This document shows, one piece after another, positions 1 to 9,900 of a stretch of DNA of 64,000 nucleotides; the first letter of the stretch is position 1, and every line of letters begins with the position of its first letter. The position numbers were made by a program, and so were the translations under genes. The stretch is from contig CP141132.1 in the NCBI GenBank assembly GCA_035236585.1, positions 60,299,880-60,363,879 on the forward strand. The letters run 5' to 3'. The DNA is from Warburgia ugandensis. Taxonomy: Eukaryota; Streptophyta; Magnoliopsida; Canellales; Canellaceae. The notes below the pieces were generated by a model. The model was not told where the DNA came from. It was given only the letters and a program-made list of their open reading frames with translations, and did no database searches.

Positions 1-1169
1 CGAGTTTTATCCATCTCTGCTGGAGGAAAAGAGAGGGTTCCATATCATCTTCCTCGTCGCCGCCAAGTAGGACCACTTGCAATAGACAGTTTTTACACCG
101 GTGCCCTGGGTGATATTTTTCATCACATCGGTAGCATAAACCTTATGATCGCCGATGTTGCAGCTAGGCATCAGTGAGTCTCCTTGTGTTTTCTTTTTCT
201 TCGACGGGCTGTTCGACGGTTGGCCTTTCCCGATCGTTTTCTGCCCAAAAAACCCTAGCCCAATTAGCACTGGGGAAGGCGACGGGCAATTGACGAAATT
301 GCCCTTGCAAACCCCCTTCCATCGTGACATTCTTTGAATGGGCCTGAATGGGCCCCTATGTTCTTGGCTCACCCTCGTATCTTCCTAGACAGGGCCTTAT
401 CTGGTCTAAGGCCCTGTTCTTCTCTTCGATTTTGTGGGCTAACTCATGAGCCCAGATAAAGAATCAAGCCTGAATAGCTTTACCTCGGCCTTGATCTCAT
501 CCCTGGAGATCATTCAAGAAGGCCCCCTTCAGCAAATCATTGGAGAGATCCCCTAGATGGCTGGAGATCAACTCAAACGACCGGAGATACTCTGATACGC
601 TACCGTACTGCTTCAAGGCCAGAAGGGCTTCATAGTCGTCATCTGCTTAGGACAATCGGAAATGGCACAGAAGGGCTAATCAAAAAGATCCCCACGACCG
701 GAAAGGAGCTCGGTTTTCTGCCCACAAGAACCAATGGAGGGCATCTTCCTCTAAACACATAGAAGCTGTCGGAATCTTCTCCACATCGATGATTCTGTTC
801 ACCTGGAAATAACGATCCGCTCCGCACAACCACCCGTAGGGTTCGTGGCCGTTGAACACTGGTAAATCCAGTCTTCGACCTTGCCATTCTTGGCGGTGAT
901 GGTTTCCCGAAGGAAATGTACTCCGTCTGGGGTTGTCAGAAGGTTCCCCCATTTCTTGATTCCGATGAACACTCCGACCTTCGTCCGGCAACTCCCGATT
1001 CTTGATCCACTCCCGAATCTCTACCAGGTACTCCCCAAGAGCACTTACATTAGTTTGTAACCTTCTAAGATGTTCCCTTACATCTCCTATCTCCTCCCTA
1101 ACTCCTATCTCCTTCTCCATGCTCTCTGTTCTTTCCATCCTAGTTCTAATCATTCCTTGGGTTCGAACT
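1..1169 (-). pseudogene. Ty3/gypsy gag, start of gag-pol (partial, runs off left edge)
   Basis: Minus-strand gag of an LTR retrotransposon, the structural protein that forms the virus-like particle. A coiled, charged N-terminus (about 1150-980) leads into the retrotransposon gag core, with LDLPVFNGHEPYGWL near 870-835 and ALHWFLW near 740. The core continues in another frame as ALLALKQYGSVSEYLRSFE near 630-560, so a frameshift lies around 650-700. A zinc knuckle with intact CX2CX4HX4C spacing (CYRCDEKYHPGHRC) is read at about 136-95, followed by an acidic linker. This order and these motifs are typical of plant chromovirus-type gag-pol; the lineage is inferred. Protease and RT would lie left of the window. 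The reading frame is broken, so this is probably not functional as read. Confidence 0.75.
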
Positions 1170-1170
1170 G

Positions 1171-1182
1171 GCTCTAATACCA
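1171..1182 (-). other. Primer binding site, initiator-tRNA-Met type
   Basis: The minus strand reads TGGTATTAGAGC, one mismatch from the usual plant TGGTATCAGAGC complementary to the 3' end of initiator tRNA-Met. It starts one base after the CA end of the adjacent LTR, which fixes the element's orientation and LTR boundary. Confidence 0.85.
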
Positions 1183-1183
1183 T

Positions 1184-1546
1184 TGATAGAAGCTTCAATT
1201 GAATTCAATTTCAACAAGAATTTTGATATAGAGTTTCAATTACAATCAAAACAGAATGCAAAACTATCTTGGTTCTATTCTAGATACGTTTTCTAACTAT
1301 TACAATCTCTAGCCTTTGAGGAGCTAGAACCTCCACTTCCTGACTTCAAACAATCCCCCCCTTCTTCAGTTCTCTCCTTCCTCTCACGTCCTGCCTCCCT
1401 CTTCCAGCAGTAACTGCCTTTTGAAATATCCAACTAAAGTAACTGCCTCTGCAGATTGTAAACAGATATAACTGTATGTTGTTTACTTTTTTTCCTTACT
1501 TCTTCTTGTATAATATTTGCCAAATCTACCTTAGGTTCAGTTGACA
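1184..1546 (-). repeat. 5' LTR of the gypsy element
   Basis: On the minus strand this 363-bp stretch starts TGTCAACTG and ends CTATCA, directly before the primer site. The outer edge abuts RTE LINE sequence that is continuous in the copy at 5.0 kb, so the LTR element inserted into the LINE. The partner LTR and second target duplication would be left of position 1. Confidence 0.75.
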
Positions 1547-3032
1547 GGAAAATCACTGGTCCCGCCACTAGTGGTCTTAACATTTGTTACCACTCCCTCA
1601 TACATATCTTTGATTATACCTATATACCCCAACAAAAACCCTTTCTCGCCCAACACCCTCAATGTTAACTCTCTAGGGACTCTATCATAAGCTTTCTCTA
1701 AGTCGATAAAGACCATGTGAAGGTCTTTCCCCCTCCCTATATTTCTCTAACAATTGTTTTAGTAAAAAAATAGCTTTCATGATAGACCTCTCAGGAATGA
1801 AACCAAACAAATTCTTTGATAAACTTGTCTCATGCCATAGCCTCTTCTTAATCACTCTTTTAAAAAGTTTCATAGTATGGCTCATAAGTTTGATCCCTCA
1901 ATAATTAGTGCAACACTGTATATCGCCTTTATTCTTATAAATTAGTACAATAAAAGCTTTTCCTCCACTTATGAGGCATTTTCTTTGATTTTATAATCTT
2001 GTTAAACAACTTAGTCAATCAAACTACCCCAATATCTCCCATATGCTTCCAAACCTCTATTGGTATACCATCAGGCCCCATGGCCTTTCCTAATTTCATC
2101 TTTTTCAAGGCATCTTTCACTTCAGGTATTCTAATCCTTCATATCTATAATATCTAATGTTAGTCAAATTTATTGTATTTTCAATCCCTATATTCTCAAA
2201 GCCATTGTCAATTAACAATTTTTTAAAGTAAGTTTTCCACCTTTGTTTGAACTCATCATCTTTAACTAATACCCTTTGATCATTACTTCTAATGCACCTA
2301 ACATGATCTAAGTCCTTACCCTTCTATTCTCTTACTTTTGCAAGTTTAAGCACATCTTTCTCACTTTCTCTTGTTCCTAGTCTATTATAGAGCTCATCAT
2401 ATGCCTTAAGTTTAGCCTAACTTACTATTTTATTAGCAACATTTTTAGCATTCTTATATTGTTCATAATTTTCATTATTTCTAGTCTTCTGCCATGCTTT
2501 AAAACACATCTCTTTTTCTTTAATAACTTTTTGTACTGTTTCACTCCACCAGCATGTTTTCTTTACTAATTGCCTTTACCTTTAGATACTCCTAAGACAT
2601 CTTTTGCCACTTTCTCAATGAACTCAGCAATATTAATCCACATGATGTTTACTTTTGCTTCATAATTCCAATTTCCTTCTACCATCAACTTATTTGTGAA
2701 TAAGGTTATTTTCACCTTTTAAGTTCCACCACTTAGTTTTTAGATACCTATTAAGTTCATTTCATTTCCTCCATCTTTTGATATGGATATCCATAACTAA
2801 CCTATATTGTAAGGTTAAACTCTCATTGGCTATCAACTTACAATCCTTACACATTGATCGTTCAATATTCCTAAGTAGAAAAAAGTATATTTGGCTTTTA
2901 TGAAGTCTGCTTTTAAAGGTTATTAAGTGCTCATCCCTCTTCTTAAAGAGTGTATTAGCAATGGCCAAGTTATATTACAAAGCAAAGTCGAAGATAGTTT
3001 CCCCATCTCATTTCGTTCACCTATACCATCCC
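1547..3032 (-). mobile_element. RTE-clade LINE fragment, copy A (C-terminal endonuclease to mid RT)
   Basis: Non-LTR retrotransposon fragment on the minus strand. The end of the APE endonuclease is readable at about 2968-2762 (LFKKRDEHLITFKS, then KDCKLIANESLTLQYRLVMD). RT N-terminal motifs follow with many stops, including KNLFGFIPERSIMKAIFLLK near 1820-1760 and the DLHMVFIDL-like segment near 1715-1690. The same endonuclease region recurs at 63.2-63.4 kb. The fragment is 5'-truncated near 3030 and cut at 1547 by the gypsy LTR. The remaining 3' half would be expected left of the window. Confidence 0.85.
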
Positions 3033-4155
3033 TTTTCTAATAAATGCTATTTCTAGGAAAGCTTTTAAATGCAGATAACTAGCAAAGGCAAGCACATGCA
3101 CGCAAAAGAGAAGGGAGGGAGAAAGTAGCAGCGCTAAACCTATAGAACCAATATTTTTTTGTGTTAAAATTCATGGCAATGTTCTGCATCAAACTGGTCC
3201 ACACACAATAGTGAATACCTCCATTCTACATGGGATTGACAAGGCAACACCTACAAAAGCTTTGACACCTATGAAATAGATGAACAAGGTTGGATTTAAT
3301 ACTACCTGAGGTTGGATAGGATAAGTCCTTCAAATTGAATTATTATTGTCCAAGGCTTGCTAGACGGACATTAGAGACATGGATTTAGCACTCAAGTGTT
3401 GAAGGCGTGCTTTTTGGGGCGTTCCCAATCATTAGAAGTAAACATATGCCAAGAAACCTACATCCGAGCCAGATACAATCTGTTTGACCAGCACTAAGTG
3501 CGAATGGGGTGTTTTATGGCAGGTTCACACTCATCAGAGGTAAGCATATGCCAAGAAACCTCATCCAAGCCAAATATGATATGTTTTAACAACGCATTCC
3601 AATTGAAAAAGTTTCAAGTCTTCACAATGATCTTCACTAGTAACCACGTTAGATGATTCCGAAGATTGCCAACTAAAGAACAAGAATTCGTGAATCTTAA
3701 GAAGACAATGGCATAACTTACAATGATATTATGAAAACTAATATGATGAGTGCAGGAAAAAAATTTCCATTAAAATAACAAAAAAAGAATAACTCAGAAG
3801 ATTAAAATTTGATGAATGCAAAATCAAAGCACTCCAACTTTTTGCAAGAAGGCTCCAATTATAGATGATCTACCTAGTTCATATAATTGTTTTTGTTTTG
3901 GATGTCTCCTAGTAAAAATATCATGCAGCTTGGCATGTAACAAGATGGTGCTTTTATTTTTGAATATGGATCGTTATTTACAAAGTCTCTAGTAGCCGTC
4001 CATTAAAAGATGGACTATTTGGATGTTAAAATCATCCAATGTGCATTGATTTTGTACTAACATATATCCAAAGTCAAAAAAATTAGATGAACTATTTAGA
4101 TCATCTATAGGCGGGCACCTTGATGCAAGAAGTTGGAGCACTTTGACTCCAAGCG
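3033..4155. other. Unassigned spacer between two LINE fragments
   Basis: AT-rich with stops in all frames. It holds an imperfect tandem duplication of about 100 bp (about 3406-3475 and 3507-3583), sharing CATATGCCAAGAAACCT. I looked for the missing ATXR7 C-terminal exons here and saw none. Confidence 0.5.
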
Positions 4156-5290
4156 CTTCTTCTTCATCATCATCATTAAGACCTTATCCCAATTAGGGGT
4201 CGGCCACATGAATCTTATTCCTCCATTCCACTCTATTAAATACCATGGCTTCATTTAGTCCCAGTGTTTTTAAATCTTTCCTCACCACTTCTATCCACGT
4301 TCTTTTGGGCCTTCCCCTTGCCCTTTTAGAACCTTTTACTTGTATTGCCTCACTTCTTCTAACCGGTGCCATTGTTGGTCTCCTTTGAACATGTCCAAAC
4401 CATCTAAGTCTAGTCTCCCTCATCTTGTTACCTATTAGTGCAATCCCTAAATTTCCTCGAATATTTTCATTTCTAATTCTATCCTTTCTTGTCTTACCAC
4501 TCATCCATCTCAACATCCTCATTTCTGCGACGCTCATCCTATGAGTATGATGTTCCTTAATTGCCCAACACTCTGATCCATAGAGCATAGCTGGCCTTGT
4601 TGCCATCCTATAGAATTTTCCTTTTAGTTTGAGTGGCACCCATCAATCACACAAAACTCCAGATGCACATCTCCATTTGTTCCAACCCGCTTGGATTCTC
4701 TAGGTAACCTCCGTCTCAATATCTCCACTCTCATGGATCATTGATCCTAAGTACCGAAAGTAGTCTTTAACGGGGACTTCTTGGTTATCAATCTTGACTG
4801 GTGTTCTACTCCTACTCTCCTTGCTAAAATTACATTCCACATATTATGTCTTAGTTCGGCTAATTTTAAATCCTTCAGATTCTAATGCTTCTTTCCATAA
4901 CTCTAGCTTTACGTTTACACCCTCCCGTGTCTCATCAAGTAAGACCATATCTACAAATAGCATGCACCAGGGAATCTCCTTGTGCAGATGTTTTGTTAAC
5001 TCATCCAATACCAATGTGAAAAGGTATGGACTCAATGACGATCCTTGGTGCAATCCTATAGTGACGGAAAAATGACCAGTCACTCCACTAGTGGTCTTAA
5101 CATTTGTTACCGCTCCCTCATACATATCTTTAATTATGTCTATATATCCCTGAGAAACCCCTTTACCACCCAACACCCTCTATATTAACTCTCTAGGGAC
5201 CTTATCATAAGCTTTCTTTAAGTCGATAAAGACCATGTGGAGGTCTTTCCTCCTCTCCCTATATTTCTCTACTAATTGTCTTAATAGCGG
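4156..5290 (-). mobile_element. RTE-clade LINE fragment, copy B (RT to 3' end)
   Basis: Minus-strand 3' half of the same LINE family. RT palm motifs are readable at 5176-4844: GVTGHFSVTIGLHQGSSLSP, then the active-site region. That region reads MLFVDMVLLDE, whereas the family has FADD followed by a hydrophobic, so the second catalytic Asp is lost with about one residue missing (about 4941-4970). An open stretch of 148 residues at 4639-4193 is the conserved RTE C-terminus (MRMLRWMSGKTRKDRIRNE, LRWFGHVQRRP, RARGRPKRTW). It ends after HVADP with a short 3' tail of GAT/GAA triplets at about 4156-4178, typical for RTE. 5'-truncated near 5290 and inactive. Confidence 0.9.
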
Positions 5291-6015
5291 CTTTTATTTA
5301 GCATCTCCGATAAAATTTTGAAGCAAGCAGAGATGTTAACCAAAAGACAATGAAGGAAGAATTTCACAAATTTTGAACAATATCTTGCAGATAAAGCTTC
5401 ATAAATTAATCACAGTTAAAGAAGTTGATGACTCTGGAGCACTTTCTATTGCTCCTATAGTTCTCTCTATCTACTCCATGGTTTCAAGTATCAAGGTTTG
5501 AAGAGATCAATGGAAAAGGTAAATCTTAGAAAATTTACTTTCCACAAAAACATTTTTGAAAATTATGGATGACTGTTGACTAGCATGTGGGCAACCTCTT
5601 TTTCTTCACAAATCCATAAGTGTTTGACATATTCACACTACTAGAGCAAATAAATTGACTGGGAGTGCTACATGACTTGACTCAAGGACTACCCCTAACA
5701 GGGAGGAATCATACCAGCAGGATGAGAGAGATCTAAATGATAAGAAAATTTTGGAGGTTTAGCCTTCTCATGTATAGTAAATTTGAGTTCTTTTATTTTA
5801 TTTTTTTCCTTTTTAAAGCTTCCAGAAGATTCTGGAAAGGAGCAAGAAGCAATGCTGTTTAGGACATTTACACTCCATAGCAACTAGTCAATTTTGGGTG
5901 TCTTGTTAGCACATTCAATTTAGAATGTTGAATTGAGATCGAAAAGTAGCTCAAAGCAATAACCTTGGGATAGTAGCATTTGTTAGAATTTCTAAGTATA
6001 AACCTTTCTAGTAAA

Positions 6016-6194
6016 GGGCAGCCCCAGTACACGAAGCTCCTGCCTATGAGGGGTCCAGGGAAGGGGCAGACCACAAGGGCCTAAAGTACGCAGCCTTATC
6101 TTGCATTTCGCAAGAGGCTATTTCCACGCCTTGAACCCGTGACCTCAAGGTCACACGATGGCAACTTTTACCGTTGCGCCAAGGCTCCCCTTCG
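6016..6194 (-). mobile_element. Au-type SINE, full length, copy 1
   Basis: tRNA-derived SINE on the minus strand. It starts GAAGGGGAGCCTTGGCGCAA, with RNA polymerase III box A (TGGCGCAACGG) followed by box B (GGTTCAAGGC). The body matches what I know of the Au SINE family. A perfect 17-bp target duplication, TAAACCTTTCTAGTAAA, flanks it at 5999-6015 and 6195-6211, which sets both ends. It lies in the presumed last ATXR7 intron, in the same orientation as the gene. Confidence 0.92.
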
Positions 6195-6766
6195 TAAACC
6201 TTTCTAGTAAAAAGCACAAAAAAAATAAAAATAAGTGCTAACATCGCACCTCAGTAACAGGTGACTGTTGGTACATCTTGATGTTGAAGACTGCACAAAC
6301 AGTTCTAATAGATTAACTAAGTCATGAGTCTAAATTTCATGAACTAGGAGGAGCCAACCTGCTTCATATGGGTTGAGGTGGTGAGATGCAGCATAGGTAG
6401 AATTTTCACAAAAATTGAAGTGAGAGAAATAAACATCTTGTTGATACCAAAATCATATGTTGAGAGAAAGGACGGTAACCCTTCTACATGCTCTTATTGT
6501 AATGGATATATCATGAACTTTGAATAAATTCATGACTCTGTTTCAGGCAGTAAATTAGATGCCTGGAAACTCGATATTGACTCATTACCTCAAATCTGAA
6601 CTATAGCCGAACATGTCAACCATTATATGACACAGCAAGCATTGAGGTGAAGAAAAACAATATCTCCGTTATACTTAACCAATTCAACTAAGGGATGAAG
6701 AACATTGATAGCAGGCTCATACAACTTGGAACTAACTGGAAGGAGAATCAACACTGCTGGAGAAAG

Positions 6767-6769
<3 letters not shown>

Positions 6770-6803
<34 letters not shown>
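6770..6803. repeat. (TA)n microsatellite
   Basis: About 16 TA units, inside the presumed intron just downstream of the last visible ATXR7 exon. Confidence 0.97.
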
Positions 6804-6805
<2 letters not shown>

Positions 6806-6857
6806 GCCTGCACAATTGGTAAGAGTTAATTACAGGAAAACTCGTGTATGTACTTAC

Positions 6858-6938
6858 AACATAACCATCATCCAATCTGAAAAGGTAACTACTGCCTATT
6901 CCCATCTTTTCGTATTGACGCTCACGTATATCTGATAT
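6858..6938 (-). CDS. ATXR7: ATXR7 exon: SET domain, middle part (last exon visible)
   Basis: 27 residues, [20 protein letters not shown] then RLDDGYV, between acceptor TTTACAG and donor GTAAGT. This is the SET segment after the EYVGE motif, ending exactly where the Arabidopsis gene has an intron. The next exon should begin VDATKRGG and carry the NHSC motif that helps form the SAM pocket. It is not found in the remaining 6.8 kb. Confidence 0.93.
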
Positions 6939-9900
6939 CTGTAAATTCAAAATCACTTGGTAAGGCAACTAACTTGTCAAGTAAGAAAAGCATAGTTTCA
7001 GAAAACAGAAAAAAGCAAGAAAGAAGAAAACAAAAAACAAAAAACAAAAAACAAAAAAACAAAATACAAAGTGAGCTGCTAGCTACTTTCTTGGTCAAAC
7101 CACTAGGATTTGAATGATTACCATAAAACCAAAAGAGGAAGTAGAAGGAACCAATTATGTAGTTACCCGAGGACGAATCAATTCACCAACATATTCAATT
7201 ACGAAGTCCTCAGCCTCAATTGACTCCAGGGCAACAAGGCCCCAGTCATGTATCTTGCTTCTTTGGAACCTCAGGCGCTTTTTCCTTGCCTGGATTAGAG
7301 CCCAGAAAATTGTTAAACTCATAATCAAAGTGACAAGATATGAACAACTAGAACTGATTCTCACCTTCAACTGAGTTATCTTAAGAAGTTCAGCACCCTC
7401 CGCAGCAGCAACAAGGTTTCGAAGCTTGACTCTGTTTGTTCTTGCAGAAGGACCTTTGATGTTTGAACTCTGAGAGGCATCAACTTCAGAACCTAAATAT
7501 CTAGTACTCACAAACTGAGGTCCTCTAACATGAGCTCTTTCAGCAGGACTTGCACTGCATGACCACCTATGCCATTCCCATCCATTAATGGAGGTTCGAG
7601 CACAGCCACTGGACTTTGGACACTGATCCCCTAACCTCAACCGGGAGGACTTAACTTTCTTTGTTACTAGTTGTCTGTGCTCTTCATTCTTGGTGCCACA
7701 GGAATGTGACAATTTTGAAGCTTTTGAAGGCCTAGATGATGAAATGTCATCCTTTGAGATCTTCCTTTTCAGATGCAATAACTTAGTTGCTGTAAACATG
7801 AAATAAGCCAGAAGGACAATCATGTGTCAAAGCAAAGTCACTTCAAAACATAAATGTTGATGAATGCAAAGAGAAATATCATAGTAGTTTCATGGAGCAC
7901 CAGAAAATTGCTGGATCTGGACTCACAATGTGAAATCTTGTCACAGCAGAACCCAGCTTCCCCTTTCTTAGATATCAGATGACTGCTACTATTATCATCA
8001 ATATAATTCTGAATTTGGTCAGAATTTCTACCTGAAACTGAAAGCCTTTCTGAAATACATTTCCTGCGATTTTTTGAGACTTTCTTACGACCTGCATATA
8101 CACAATGCATGCTTATGAGACATATACTTCAAAATGCTAATTCTGAATCATATAGGTGGCAATAGAAAACATACTCTGGGTCTCAGAAGCAATCTTCATC
8201 TTCCTTGATTTATGAGTAGCTGTATTACTGGCTGATGGACAATCACCAGGAAAACAAGTTTGATCAGTAGCTTGCAGAGATGCATGATTCATGATGCTTT
8301 CTGCTTTATCTTTAGTTAAACCCCTTTCTGGAATATGTACATCTTTATGTTCCACTTCCACTGACTCAGGCATCTCTTGATCTCCCAATTTATCCCCAGG
8401 TTGCTTCAGCAAGCTGCTATTGTCTGAAGCAATACTCTGTGACAAAGACCCTAACTTTTTCTTCATGAATTTTTTCCTACGGAAGTATGTATATTTACCG
8501 ACCACCAAAGAAGCTCCAGGTGATCCTGTACCATGACCATCGCTGGACCTTTGTCCAAGTTTTTCAAGGAGTATAGAAGAAGCACCACCTCGTCCAATAT
8601 GACATGTTTCTTCCTGAAATAAACAAACAACTATCATCAAAATTATCAAAATCACAGAATATAGTATCAAATGAAATTGGAAACAGAATCACCATAAGTG
8701 GAGTTCATAACCTGCACGAATAAATTATGGAAAAGAAAGCAGGGCAAAAGAAGAAAGAATATCAGAAAGATTTCTTCTACTTCAAACTCAAGAATAATTA
8801 GAGGAAGCTTTTAAGAAGAATTCAGGAAAACATGCATTTTACTGATTCCTGAACTGTTTAGCAGGAAATGATGGTCAAGTACATGTAGTGAAGGGATTCA
8901 GATAACAATCTAATTACCACAGCAATGCCCTTATCAAGAAATAAGGGATCTTAGCAGCATGTACATGCAACGTAAAACTGCCTAACCATCATGAAATCAA
9001 CATCAACTTCAGCAAACGCACATATCATTCTTCAAATACAATTTTTTAGAGTTTAGAAAAGAGCACCAGTTTCAAATATTTAGAGAATTTTGTAAGCATA
9101 ACTAGAAGAGAATAAACACATCAAAGAAAAGAAAAGAAATATACCTCACATATAATATTGGAGCACTGTCTTCTATTGGACATTTCCGATAAATCACACT
9201 CCTGTTGTTTCTTAGAAACACGCCATGAGAGGAAATAACGATGAAGGGCAGCACCATAAAGAGAAGTTCTCCATTTGTTAAGCACATCATCATGAAGCTT
9301 TTGTCGGCAAAGAGCCAACGCAACATACAACCCAATATTAGGAACAGATTCAGCCACTTTTGATGCTTGAAATTTGATTTTCTGAGGTGGATCAGCAAGC
9401 ATACAACCTTCTTCAAGTCCAGGGGGTGGCGGCTCATCGACCTCATGGCCATCAATCTCATCCACCAATGGTAAACCCAATTTTTCAAAGACGCTTATAA
9501 CGCGTGTTGGGAATGAATTTTTAGACAGGAAGGGCCTTGATGAACATACTGGGACTTGAACATCATGAGATGGAACATCTTCCATGGCAATGCCCGTATC
9601 AAAAGAACCAACTTCATCTGCACAGATACTTGGAGATGCACAAGATTGCTTCACAGTGACCAATGCACCCTGCAAACAAAGGTACTTTAATCTCACCAAA
9701 CAGCGACTATGGAAAGAGAAGTCCTACTTGGGGAGCAATAACAGAGAAAAAGACCAAGCTCTTTCTTCATATGATTTAACTGCCAAGTGGAGCGTCAAAT
9801 TACATTAACAAAAGAATGCTTAGAAACAACTCGCATAAAAGCTGTGTCATCATGCAGTATTTTGACATTTACCCTGCTGATTTGATCCTCTCTTGCAGTG

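Larger units (their letters stand above)
5291..6857 (-). other. Intron-like sequence downstream of the last visible ATXR7 exon
   Basis: From the donor at 6857 leftward I see no acceptor followed by the expected SET residues (DATKRGG, NHSC). Apart from the SINE and the TA microsatellite the sequence is unassigned. It is either part of an intron of at least 6.8 kb or sequence 3' of a truncated gene. Confidence 0.5.

Noticed and set aside
5868-6074. Minus-strand frame containing CYYPKVI, resembling the CYTKVI block of the missing SET half
   Set aside because: No NHSC before it and no VEGQKKIF-like sequence after it, and no acceptor in phase. It also overlaps the SINE and its target duplication, so the likeness is chance.
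6120-6194. Possible tRNA gene from box A and box B
   Set aside because: It is the tRNA-derived head of a SINE flanked by a target duplication; no cloverleaf acceptor pairing was seen.
7114-7374. 86-residue plus-strand frame opposite the SET exons
   Set aside because: It is the antisense shadow of the ATXR7 exon at 7289-7167.
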